Below are positions 23,665-30,878 of a stretch of DNA of 30,878 nt, one piece after another. The DNA is from an uncultured Bacteroidales bacterium (lineage in GTDB: Bacteria > Bacteroidota > Bacteroidia > Bacteroidales > P3), in the NCBI GenBank assembly GCA_937906975.1, contig CALCUN010000139.1:1-30878 (forward strand), in the 5' to 3' direction. A program made the translations under genes and the position numbers. Position 1 is the stretch's first letter, and every line of letters starts with the position of its first letter. A model generated the notes under the pieces. The model worked only from the letters and a program-made list of their open reading frames with translations, ran no database searches and was not told where the DNA came from.

Positions 23665-26307
23665 ATGGAATGGGTTTTGTTTCAAATGGAGGAAGAGAAT
23701 GATAAAACACTCAATGCGGAATCGCTTTTGAGTAAGCCTCTTATGGAACAAAAACCAAAGAAATATAATAAGAAAACAGAAGAGAAAGATATGTCCAAAG
23801 AAGTTTTAGAAAGAGAAGCAATCGTAAAGTCATCGGTAGAGTACTTTAAAGAAGACGCATTAGCGGCAGATGTGTGGATAAATAAATATGCTTTGAGAGA
23901 TGGAGACGACATTTATGAGTTAAATCCAGATCAAATGCACAGACGTTTAGCAAAAGAATTTGCACGTATTGAAAACAAATATACAAATCCACTAAGCGAG
24001 GAAGAAATCTATGAATTATTAAAAGACTTTAAATATATCATTCCTCAAGGTAGTCCTATGTCGGGCATAGGAAATGATTTTCAAGTTGTTTCTTTATCAA
24101 ATTGTTTCGTAATAGGAAATTCTGCAAATTCTGACTCGTATGGAGGAATCTTGAAGATAGACGAAGAGCAAGTGCAACTTATGAAAAGAAGAGGAGGTGT
24201 AGGACATGACCTTTCTCACATTAGACCAAAATTCTCTCCTGTTAAAAACTCAGCTCTTACCTCTACAGGTATAGTTCCTTTCATGGAAAGATATTCCAAT
24301 ACTACTAAAGAGGTAGCACAAGGAGGAAGAAGAGGAGCATTGATGCTTTCTATTTCTATTAAACACCCTGATGCAGAAGATTTCATTGATGCAAAGATGG
24401 AGCAAGGCAAGATAACAGGAGCAAATGTTTCTGTTAGAATTGACGATGAATTTATGCGTTGTGTTGTAAGTGGAAAGCCATACAAACAACAATATCCAAT
24501 AGATTCTAAAAACCCTTCTGTTGTAAAAGAAATAGATGCAAGAGCTCTTTGGAAAAAGATTATCAAAAACGCATGGCAAAGTGCAGAGCCAGGAGTCTTG
24601 TTTTGGGATACAATAATTAGAGAATCAGTAGCAGATTCTTATGCTTCTTTTGGATTTAAAACTATTTCTACAAACCCATGTGGTGAAATTCCTTTGTGTG
24701 CATACGATAGTTGTCGTTTATTAGCAATCAATCTATATTCATACGTTAAGAATCCATTTACCGATAAGGCAGAATTTGATTTTGAACTCTTTGCTCAACA
24801 CGTTCAAAAGGGACAAAAACTTATGGACGACCTTATTGATTTGGAAATAGAAAAGATAGAAAAAATCTTAGCTAAGATAGAATCAGATCCTGAGGACGAT
24901 GAAATCAAGAGAGTTGAGAAAAACCTTTGGTTAAACATTAAATTGAAATGTTTAGAAGGAAGAAGAACAGGATTTGGTATAACAGCCGAAGGAGATATGT
25001 TAGCTGCAATGGGCTTAACATACGGAAGCGATGAGGCAATTGACTTTTCTGTTCAAGTTCACAAAGCATTAGCTTGCTCGGCTTATCGTTCTTCTGCTTT
25101 AATGGCAAGAGATAGAGGTTCATTCCCTATCTATGATTCAAAATTAGAAGAAAAGAATCCATTCATACAACGTCTTAGAGAAGCAGATTCAGAATTATAC
25201 AAAATGATGTTGGACTATGGTAGAAGAAATATAGCTCTTTTGACAATAGCACCAACAGGTAGTGTTAGTATTTGTACTCAAACCTCTTCTGGAATAGAGC
25301 CTGCATTCTTAGTTTCTTACAAACGTAGAAGAAAAGTAAATCCAAACGATAGCAGTGCAACAATTTCTTTCTATGATAAGGAAGGACAAGCATGGGAAGA
25401 ATACAATGTGTTACACCATAAGTTTGCTTTGTGGGCAGAAATTAATGGATATGATGTTAAGTCTTTGGAAAAATTACCTGAGTCAGAGCTTCAAGAAATT
25501 ATTTCTAAGTCTCCATACAACAATGCTACTGCAAACAACATCAATTGGGTGAACAAAGTAAAAATGCAAGGAGCAATACAAAAATGGGTTGATCACTCTA
25601 TTTCTGTAACCGTTAATATTCCAAGAGAAACCACCGAAGAAATTGTAGCACAAATTTATCAAACTGCATGGGAATCGGGTTGTAAAGGAATGACTATTTA
25701 CAGAGATGGTTCAAGAGACGGAGTTTTAGTTTCACACTCAACAAAAGACACAACATCTTTCACAGAAACAAAAGCACCAAAAAGACCTAAGAAATTAGAT
25801 GCAGAGATTATTCGTTTCCAAAACGACAAAGAAAAATGGATTGCAGTAGTTGGTTTATTTGAAGGAAGACCTTACGAAATATTTTCAGGAAAGGCAGAAA
25901 ACTTTGCTTTACCTTCAACAATAGATAAAGGTTGGGTGATAAGAGTTAAAGAAGGTAGCATGCCAGCTCGTTACGATTTCCAATTCCTTGACCAAGATGG
26001 TTACAAGGTTACAATAGAAGGATTGTCGCGAATGTTCAAAAAAGAATATTGGAACTACGCTAAATTGATTTCGGGCATACTTCGCCACGGAATGCCAATA
26101 CAAAACGTAATAGAATTGGTGTCTAAATTAACTCTTGACACAGATACAATCAACACTTGGAAGAATGGTATCGCTCGTGCATTGAAACGCTATGTAAAAG
26201 ACGGCACAGTAGTAGAAGGAGAAAAGTGTCCACAATGTGGAGACGCCGTAATCTACACAGGAGGCTGTAAACAATGTGCATCATGCGGTTGGAGCAAATG
26301 TAGTTAA
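23665..26307 (+). CDS. nrdJ: Adenosylcobalamin-dependent (class II) ribonucleotide reductase
   Basis: NrdJ reduces ribonucleotides to deoxyribonucleotides with a B12-derived radical and needs no oxygen. In the 880-residue product the active-site set matches the Thermotoga class II enzyme: redox pair C147 (SNCFVI) and C350, and N337, C339, E341 in NPCGE; the 11-residue gap from C339 to C350 is the same. GRRGALMLSI and SSGIEPAF are also typical. A C-terminal domain of about 120 residues follows, then a Cys-rich tail (C855, C858, C868, C871, C874, C879) that should pass electrons from thioredoxin or bind zinc. The first 40 residues are a charged extension; Met8 is an alternative start. It precedes the HhH barrel gene by 29 bp. 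Confidence 0.96.
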   Translation: MEWVLFQMEEENDKTLNAESLLSKPLMEQKPKKYNKKTEEKDMSKEVLEREAIVKSSVEYFKEDALAADVWINKYALRDGDDIYELNPDQMHRRLAKEFARIENKYTNPLSEEEIYELLKDFKYIIPQGSPMSGIGNDFQVVSLSNCFVIGNSANSDSYGGILKIDEEQVQLMKRRGGVGHDLSHIRPKFSPVKNSALTSTGIVPFMERYSNTTKEVAQGGRRGALMLSISIKHPDAEDFIDAKMEQGKITGANVSVRIDDEFMRCVVSGKPYKQQYPIDSKNPSVVKEIDARALWKKIIKNAWQSAEPGVLFWDTIIRESVADSYASFGFKTISTNPCGEIPLCAYDSCRLLAINLYSYVKNPFTDKAEFDFELFAQHVQKGQKLMDDLIDLEIEKIEKILAKIESDPEDDEIKRVEKNLWLNIKLKCLEGRRTGFGITAEGDMLAAMGLTYGSDEAIDFSVQVHKALACSAYRSSALMARDRGSFPIYDSKLEEKNPFIQRLREADSELYKMMLDYGRRNIALLTIAPTGSVSICTQTSSGIEPAFLVSYKRRRKVNPNDSSATISFYDKEGQAWEEYNVLHHKFALWAEINGYDVKSLEKLPESELQEIISKSPYNNATANNINWVNKVKMQGAIQKWVDHSISVTVNIPRETTEEIVAQIYQTAWESGCKGMTIYRDGSRDGVLVSHSTKDTTSFTETKAPKRPKKLDAEIIRFQNDKEKWIAVVGLFEGRPYEIFSGKAENFALPSTIDKGWVIRVKEGSMPARYDFQFLDQDGYKVTIEGLSRMFKKEYWNYAKLISGILRHGMPIQNVIELVSKLTLDTDTINTWKNGIARALKRYVKDGTVVEGEKCPQCGDAVIYTGGCKQCASCGWSKCS

Positions 26308-26336
26308 ACAATAAATATCATCAAAAAAGGCGTAAG

Positions 26337-28319
26337 ATGAAATGTAAAACATTGATTTTATTATTTTGTCTTACGCTTTTTTTATTGCCTTTGCGCTCTC
26401 AAACAATAGATGACTTACTACAAAGAAGAATAAAACAGATAGAAGACATTGAAATAAGCTCAGAGGCAAAGGAAGAATTGATAGAATTTCTCTATTCATT
26501 AAAAACCTCACCTCTAAACCTAAACAACGCAACACAAAGCGAATTACAACTTTTAGGATTAGACGATTTTCAAATTTTTTCTTTAAAACACTATATCTCC
26601 GAAACGGGAGAATTAAAAAGTATTCACGAATTATCGGTCATTAACGGCTTTACACCACAGCTAATAGAAGAAATCCTACCCTTTGTTTGTGTAAAACCGA
26701 TGAGGTATCAACCCTCACTACGATTAGACTCCGTTTTCACAAAAGGAAGACACGAAATCCGCACACAATACAAACAAGTATTAGAAAAATCCAAAGGATA
26801 TTTAAGAGAAGACAACAAAGGTTATCAAGGAATGCCGTTTTCCTCACAATTAAGATATAATTTTACATATTTTGACCGTTTAGAATTTTCCTTTGTTGCA
26901 GACAAAGATGCGGGAGAACCCTTTTTGATAGATTATTACTCCACTCAATTAACCCTACGCAATGTAGGAATTGTGCAACAACTTACAATAGGGGATTATC
27001 GTCTTAACTTTGGAGAAGGATTAGCAATAGGACAAGGATTTTCCCTTTCCTACCTAAACAATGATGCAATATTAAAGAACAGAAACTTTGGAATAAAGCC
27101 ACATCGTTCAAGCACAGAATACGGATACAATAGAGGAATAGCCACAAACCTAAAAATAGGAAATACGGACCTTTTCTTATTTGGAAGTATTGATAAAATA
27201 GACTATTCGGGTAGTATTCTCACAACAGGATTGCATAGAACAGAGTCTGAAATCACAAAAAAAGATTCCAATCTTGCAAGAATGTTTGGCTCACACCTTA
27301 ATTACGAATATAAAGGCCTGCAATTAGGAACAACCTTTCTTTATTACGATTATAGAGACTCAATAAAACACAACTCTTCTCAATATCAACAACATTATTT
27401 CTCAGGCATACAAAACTCCATTCTTTCAGCAAATGCCTCATATCTTTACAAACGCCTAAGACTTTTCACAGAAGCCTCAATGAGTCAAAACAAAGCAAAA
27501 GCCTTTCTTTGTGGCTTACAATTCAATCTTGCATATAAAACACTACTTTCCTTTTCGCTAAGAAATTATGAAAAAGATTATCAAAATTTTTATGCAAATA
27601 GCATAGGCGTTCAATCAAGAGTGGCTAACGAACAAGGCTTTAACATAAATTTTTCGCATAGAGTAACTCCAAAACTAAACTATTACATAGCAACTGACTT
27701 TTTCCGTTTCCCATTTCAAACATACATAAGTCAAGAAGGTGCAATGGGAATGAAAATCAGAGGAGAGGTCAATTACAATCCAAGCGATAAAACACATCTA
27801 CGCCTAACTTATAAGTTCAACAATAGGCAAGAAGATGTAGATTTGGGAAATGAAACAATATTGCATTACAATATCTTACAACAACTTCAATTTTATTTAC
27901 AAACCCAATTAACTCCAAGTTTTTCTTTTTATTCTCGTATGGGATATTCTCATACTCACAACTTTGAATCAAATAAAGAAAACGGATATTACTTGCTTGC
28001 AGAGGGAATTTATAAATCAACTAAACTGCCTTTGCAATTCAATTTGCGATACGCTTATTTTGATACAAAAAACTATGATAATTCTTTTTCGGTTTATGAA
28101 TATAATTTACCACTAAACTATTCTGTTGTTTCGCTTTACGACAAAGGGCATAGAATGTATTTATATTCCAAGATTAACTTAACAAAGAAGATTGATTTTT
28201 CTTTAAGATATGCCCTTACTCTTTATAGCGAAAAAGAGGAAATCTCCTCTGGAAACGATTTAATTCCACATTCTCACAAGCAAGAAGTAGGCTTTCAATT
28301 TCACGTAAAACTACCTTAA
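26337..28319 (+). CDS. Helix-hairpin-helix protein with C-terminal outer-membrane barrel
   Basis: A 660-residue protein with a signal peptide (about 1-21), a tandem helix-hairpin-helix unit (about 58-118) including LNLNNATQSELQLLGL and IHELSVINGFTPQLIEEI, then about 530 residues of alternating aromatic strands (for example FSFVADKDAGEPF and LRLTYKFNNRQED). This is a common Bacteroidota architecture with no known function. HhH units of this ComEA-like type usually bind DNA, so a role in DNA contact or uptake at the envelope is possible but unproven. It follows nrdJ by 29 bp with no terminator between, so it may be co-transcribed. Confidence 0.85.
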   Translation: MKCKTLILLFCLTLFLLPLRSQTIDDLLQRRIKQIEDIEISSEAKEELIEFLYSLKTSPLNLNNATQSELQLLGLDDFQIFSLKHYISETGELKSIHELSVINGFTPQLIEEILPFVCVKPMRYQPSLRLDSVFTKGRHEIRTQYKQVLEKSKGYLREDNKGYQGMPFSSQLRYNFTYFDRLEFSFVADKDAGEPFLIDYYSTQLTLRNVGIVQQLTIGDYRLNFGEGLAIGQGFSLSYLNNDAILKNRNFGIKPHRSSTEYGYNRGIATNLKIGNTDLFLFGSIDKIDYSGSILTTGLHRTESEITKKDSNLARMFGSHLNYEYKGLQLGTTFLYYDYRDSIKHNSSQYQQHYFSGIQNSILSANASYLYKRLRLFTEASMSQNKAKAFLCGLQFNLAYKTLLSFSLRNYEKDYQNFYANSIGVQSRVANEQGFNINFSHRVTPKLNYYIATDFFRFPFQTYISQEGAMGMKIRGEVNYNPSDKTHLRLTYKFNNRQEDVDLGNETILHYNILQQLQFYLQTQLTPSFSFYSRMGYSHTHNFESNKENGYYLLAEGIYKSTKLPLQFNLRYAYFDTKNYDNSFSVYEYNLPLNYSVVSLYDKGHRMYLYSKINLTKKIDFSLRYALTLYSEKEEISSGNDLIPHSHKQEVGFQFHVKLP

Positions 28320-28326
28320 AATTTCT

Positions 28327-28410
28327 CTTTGCTTTAGTAAATTTTTTCTTTGAAATATTTTTCTAAAGCAAAGAAAAAAAGGGAAAAGTCTTTGAAAAAA
28401 CTTTTCCCTT
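28327..28410. repeat. 21-bp-periodic CTTTG/CAAAG array
   Basis: CTTTG at 28327 and 28348, CAAAG (inverted) at 28369 and CTTTG at 28390 are exactly 21 bp apart. The first and third units also form a hairpin: CTTTGCTTTAG (28327-28337) with CTAAAGCAAAG (28363-28373). The fourth unit starts the loop of the bidirectional terminator. It begins 8 bp after the HhH gene stop. Confidence 0.55.
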
Positions 28411-28414
28411 TTTT
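28375..28414. terminator. Bidirectional terminator between HhH gene and tRNA-Leu
   Basis: A 15-bp stem: A6 GGGAAAAGT (28375-28389) pairs with ACTTTTCCC T6 (28400-28414), loop of 10. A and T tracts on the two sides let it end transcription both from the plus-strand HhH gene and from the minus-strand tRNA. Confidence 0.88.
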
Positions 28415-28416
28415 AG

Positions 28417-28500
28417 TACATCTGGCCGGAATCGAACCGGCACGGGTGTTACCCCACTAGATTTTGAGTCTAGCGCGTCTACCAGTTCCGCCACAGATGC
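28417..28500 (-). tRNA. tRNA-Leu (anticodon CAA)
   Basis: The minus strand folds as a class II tRNA of 84 nt. The acceptor is GCATCTG (28500-28494) with CAGATGT (28424-28418), a G-U pair at position 1-72 and discriminator A at 28417. The anticodon stem CTAGA/TCTAG encloses CTCAAAA, so the anticodon is CAA, reading UUG. It has a long variable arm and the T arm CCGG TTCGATT CCGG. CCA is not encoded. Confidence 0.96.
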
Positions 28501-28522
28501 GTTTGCGACTCATTTGCGGTTG

Positions 28523-28552
28523 CAAAAGTACTACTTTTTTTGAAAACGACAA
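28523..28552 (-). promoter_or_regulatory. Promoter of tRNA-Leu
   Basis: On the minus strand TACTTTTG (28523-28530) is preceded by TTG (28550-28552) with a 19-bp spacer, an ideal match. The tRNA 5' end lies 23 bp beyond the -7 box. Confidence 0.75.
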
Positions 28553-28592
28553 ATATTTTACGATTTTTTTTTTAAGTTTAAGAAAATCTGTG

Positions 28593-28600
28593 TAACTTTG
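28593..28600 (+). promoter_or_regulatory. -7 box of prs-rplY
   Basis: TAACTTTG is a perfect -7 match, 41 bp before the prs ATG. The position 19 bp upstream holds TTT rather than TTG. It is divergent from the tRNA-Leu promoter about 40 bp away. Confidence 0.7.
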
Positions 28601-28641
28601 CACACTCAAAATTTGATTTGCATTTAGATAAATAAAACGTC

Positions 28642-29628
28642 ATGTCAGAAAATAATCAAAAAGACACAACTGCTCTTTTTACAGGTAGAGCAACGGCTTA
28701 TTTAGCCAAGAAAATATCAGAGGTTTATCAAAAACCATTGGGAAATTCCATAGTATTGCAATATGCAGACGGAGAATTTCAACCTTCTTTTGAACAAAAC
28801 ATCAGAGGTTGCGATGTGTTTATCATACAATCAACCTTTGCACCTTGTGATAATATAATGGAATTGTTGATGCTTGCAGATGCTGCAAAAAGAGCCTCAG
28901 CAAAAAGAATAATAGCCGTTATTCCGTATTTTGGATTTGCTCGTCAAGATAGAAAAGACAAACCAAGAGTTCCAATTGCAGCAAAACTTATGGCAGAATT
29001 GTTGCAAACAGCAGGTGTAAACAGAGTTATTACAATAGATTTGCACGCAGATCAAATACAAGGTTTCTTTGATATTCCAGTGGATCACCTTTTGGCTTCT
29101 TCAATATTTATTCCTTATTTAAGAGGTCAAGATGTTGCAACAGAAGATTTGTTGTTTGCTTCTCCTGATGTTGGAGGAACAAAACGCGCAAGTCAGTATG
29201 CAAAAACATTAGGTACAGGTTTTGTGATGTGTTACAAACAAAGAAATAAACCTAATGAAATAGGCACAATGCAATTGATTGGAGACGTGAAAGGTAAACA
29301 CGTTATTTTGGTAGATGATATAATTGATACAGGAAATACTCTATGTAAAGCAGCTGAACTTATAAACGAATGTGGTGCAGCAAGCGTAAGAGCAATGATT
29401 ACTCACCCTGTACTTAGTGGAGATGCAATAGAAAAAATAGAAAAATCTTGTATGACAGAGTTGATAGTAACAGATACTATTCCTTTGAAACGTCAAAGTG
29501 ATAAGATTAAGGTGCTTTCAACTGCTTCTATCTTTGCTGAGGCAATCAGAAGAGTAGAAAATTATGAGTCTATCGCAGATTTTTATGAAATAGCAGTTAA
29601 ACAAAAAGGTGTTGTAGAAAGATTCTAA
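28642..29628 (+). CDS. prs: Ribose-phosphate pyrophosphokinase
   Basis: Prs makes PRPP from ribose 5-phosphate and ATP for nucleotide, histidine, tryptophan and NAD synthesis. The 328-residue product has RQDRK (101-105), the divalent-metal segment DLHADQIQGFFD (133-144) and the PRPP loop VDDIIDTGNT (224-233). Length is slightly above the usual 310-320 because of a short N-terminal extension. rplY follows after 37 bp without a terminator, so they probably form an operon, a common arrangement in Bacteroidota. Confidence 0.97.
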   Translation: MSENNQKDTTALFTGRATAYLAKKISEVYQKPLGNSIVLQYADGEFQPSFEQNIRGCDVFIIQSTFAPCDNIMELLMLADAAKRASAKRIIAVIPYFGFARQDRKDKPRVPIAAKLMAELLQTAGVNRVITIDLHADQIQGFFDIPVDHLLASSIFIPYLRGQDVATEDLLFASPDVGGTKRASQYAKTLGTGFVMCYKQRNKPNEIGTMQLIGDVKGKHVILVDDIIDTGNTLCKAAELINECGAASVRAMITHPVLSGDAIEKIEKSCMTELIVTDTIPLKRQSDKIKVLSTASIFAEAIRRVENYESIADFYEIAVKQKGVVERF

Positions 29629-29665
29629 CACCAAATAATTAATAATAAATAAAAAAATAAAAGAA

Positions 29666-30226
29666 ATGAAAACAGTATCTATGAGTGGTTCTCTAAGAGA
29701 GAACGTAGGGAAAAAAGATGCTAAGGCTTTACGTAAACAAGGTTTAGTTCCTTGTGTTGTTTATGGTGGACAAGGTGAACAAATACGTTTTACTGTTCCT
29801 CAAATGGCATTTAAACCATTGTTGTTCACTCCTGACACAAACTATGTTGAATTAGAAATTGCTGGTAACAAATGTATGGCAATTTTACAAGAAATCCAAT
29901 ATCACCCTGTAACTGATGAGGTGTTACACGCTGATTTCTTGCAAATTTTTGATGACAAACCAATTTCAATTTCAATACCTGTTAAAACTGTTGGTACAGC
30001 TCCAGGGGTTTTACAAGGGGGAAAACTTATGCTTAAAATACGTAAGTTAAGAGTTAAAGGTTTACCAAATGATATACCTCAATATGCAGAAGTTTCTATC
30101 TCTGGATTAGAAATTGCACAAGGTGTTAAGGTTGAACAAATCAACATAGATAAAGTTGAATTGTTAGACGTTAAATCAAGTGTTGTAGTTTGGGTTAAAC
30201 CTACTCGTGCTTCAGCAGGTAGATAA
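29666..30226 (+). CDS. rplY: 50S ribosomal protein L25 (Ctc type)
   Basis: The 186-residue protein has the two-domain Ctc/TL5 form. An N-terminal 5S-rRNA-binding domain carries RENVGKKDAKALRKQGLVPCVVYG and HPVTDEVLHADFLQI, each a family hallmark. A C-terminal beta domain (about 95-186) starts ISIPVKTVGTAPGVLQGG. It binds 5S rRNA in the large ribosomal subunit. It lies between prs and pth, the common order prs-rplY-pth. It is followed by a strong terminator. Confidence 0.96.
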   Translation: MKTVSMSGSLRENVGKKDAKALRKQGLVPCVVYGGQGEQIRFTVPQMAFKPLLFTPDTNYVELEIAGNKCMAILQEIQYHPVTDEVLHADFLQIFDDKPISISIPVKTVGTAPGVLQGGKLMLKIRKLRVKGLPNDIPQYAEVSISGLEIAQGVKVEQINIDKVELLDVKSSVVVWVKPTRASAGR

Positions 30227-30252
30227 TAAATTTCTAAAATTTGATTATAAAC

Positions 30253-30287
30253 AAGGCTGTACTTTTGTACAGCCTTTGATTTTTTTG
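30253..30287 (+). terminator. Rho-independent terminator of prs-rplY
   Basis: AAGGCTGTAC (30253-30262) and GTACAGCCTT (30267-30276) form a perfect 10-bp stem with a TTTT loop, followed by TGATTTTTTT. It sits three bases before the pth start codon. The stem-loop contains TACTTTTG (30260-30267), a possible -7 box for pth. Confidence 0.92.
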
Positions 30288-30289
30288 TT

Positions 30290-30508
30290 ATGAAATATTT
30301 GATAATAGGTTTAGGTAATCCAGGTTCAGAATATGAAGATACTCGTCATAATATCGGGTATATGGCTTTGGATAGAATGGTTAAGAATTTGAATATTGAT
30401 GCTAAATCCAATACTTATAAGTTCTCTATTGAACGTCATGCTTTTGTGGCAGAGGTAAAGGTGAAAGGAAGGATTATTATTTTGGTTAGTAATATTTATA
30501 AATATTAA
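30290..30508 (+). pseudogene. pth: Truncated peptidyl-tRNA hydrolase
   Basis: Pth cleaves peptidyl-tRNA and is normally essential, about 185-195 residues long. Here the N-terminal third is intact: [18 protein letters not shown] with N10 and catalytic H20, and KGRIIILV at 59-66. Where the family continues with KPxTYMNLSG the frame reads SNIYKY and stops at codon 73. The residues matching E. coli N68, D93 and N114 are lost, so this copy cannot be active. None of the three forward frames after 30487 restores the family sequence, so it is not a simple frameshift. Identity breaks at about 30487, just before an 18-bp palindrome. It is either a real insertion or a bad join in the assembly. Confidence 0.88.
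30490..30507. repeat. 18-bp perfect palindrome at the pth breakpoint
   Basis: TAATATTTATAAATATTA equals its own reverse complement and starts two or three bases after the last pth-like codon. It is AT-only. It may be the end of an inserted element or a template-switch site. Confidence 0.7.
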
Positions 30509-30553
30509 CATATTTTTTTTCGTAAGCATTTCTTTATTGTGGAATTTTGTGCA

Positions 30554-30878
30554 ATGATTAATTATCCATTATCGTGGTTATCTGCCAAACGGTTTGGCAA
30601 TTTAGCTAAATTGTTAGGCTCGTATATGCGTGCAGTCTTATGCGGAAATACCCGCATAGTAGGGTATCCATACGCCGCCTCTATTGAACCTGCTAACTAT
30701 TGTAACTTGTCTTGTCCGCAGTGCCCTACAGGAAGGCATCAAATCGATAAAAAGGCCCAAAAATTATCGTATCAAGCCTTTTCGTACGCAGTTGATGCTT
30801 TGTCACCCTACTTGATGTACCTTAACTTGTATTTTCAAGGGGAGTCTTTTCTGAACAATGATTTGCCCAAAATGATTC
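30554..30878 (+). CDS. Radical SAM protein, C-terminus cut by window edge
   Basis: A frame opens at ATG 30554 and runs 108 codons to the right edge. It contains IEPANYCNLSCPQCPTG with the radical-SAM C-x3-C-x2-C motif that holds the [4Fe-4S] cluster, and YLNLYFQGESFLN, a strand common in SPASM-type and related radical SAM enzymes. Its substrate cannot be told from this part. GC is about 41% by my count against about 35-37% in prs, and codons such as CGG, GCC, TCG, CCC and GGG, rare elsewhere in the window, are frequent. In-frame GTG 30539 is an alternative start. No TAnnTTTG box is visible upstream. It directly follows the broken pth. Confidence 0.85.
   Translation, partial: MINYPLSWLSAKRFGNLAKLLGSYMRAVLCGNTRIVGYPYAASIEPANYCNLSCPQCPTGRHQIDKKAQKLSYQAFSYAVDALSPYLMYLNLYFQGESFLNNDLPKMI

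Noticed and set aside
30488..30550. Simple frameshift in pth
   Set aside because: None of the three forward frames after the breakpoint contains the expected KPxTYMNLSG or later Pth sequence.

Overview
The window looks like a chromosomal piece of a strictly anaerobic or microaerophilic, low-GC member of the Bacteroidota (most likely Bacteroidales). Four signs point there. Promoters follow the Bacteroidota -7 consensus TAnnTTTG, several with a TTG about 19 bp upstream. Shine-Dalgarno sites are absent. Two proteins carry type IX secretion (T9SS) C-terminal sorting domains. Family content includes TamL, DUF4294, a DUF6078-like protein, HhH outer-membrane proteins, and Rnf, PFOR and VOR ferredoxin enzymes. 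The species cannot be named from the sequence.

Layout. (1) 1-9036, minus strand: a tightly packed envelope and proteostasis run, transcribed leftward from a promoter that overlaps the upstream terminator. Order: T9SS-sorted M14 carboxypeptidase, small beta-barrel protein, Kdo transferase (waaA), tamL, a sugar MFS transporter with its own promoter, clpX, and a partial DUF4294 gene. (2) 9116-13981, minus: an Rnf operon rnfB-rnfC-(secreted hypothetical)-rnfD-rnfG-rnfE that ends in a strong terminator with no rnfA. (3) 14250-16980, minus: a four-subunit 2-oxoacid:ferredoxin oxidoreductase (VOR/KOR type). (4) 17149-21574, plus: iron-type superoxide dismutase, then a 1181-residue pyruvate:ferredoxin oxidoreductase. 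(5) 21716-28319: a T9SS-sorted protein whose promoter spacer contains a G8 tract, a small DUF6078-like gene on the minus strand, B12-dependent ribonucleotide reductase (nrdJ) and an HhH/beta-barrel protein. (6) 28417-30878: tRNA-Leu(CAA) on minus, prs and rplY on plus, a pth gene cut off after about 65 codons, and the start of a radical SAM gene of different base composition running off the right edge.

How it works together. PFOR and VOR would reduce ferredoxin with electrons from pyruvate and branched or other 2-oxoacids. Rnf would pass these electrons to NAD+ while pumping Na+ or H+. SOD would protect the oxygen-labile Fe-S enzymes. WaaA and TamL build the outer membrane, and the T9SS-sorted proteins are exported across it.

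The most unusual signals are in the non-coding DNA. Three intergenic regions carry motifs repeated at exactly 21 bp (two helical turns): 14122-14205, 17803-17949 and 28327-28410. Two of them lie just upstream of the rnfB and PFOR promoters. Two other gaps hold looser repeats at 22 bp and 32-33 bp. The right end (broken pth, an 18-bp perfect palindrome, a compositionally distinct radical SAM gene) looks like the edge of an insertion or an assembly junction.
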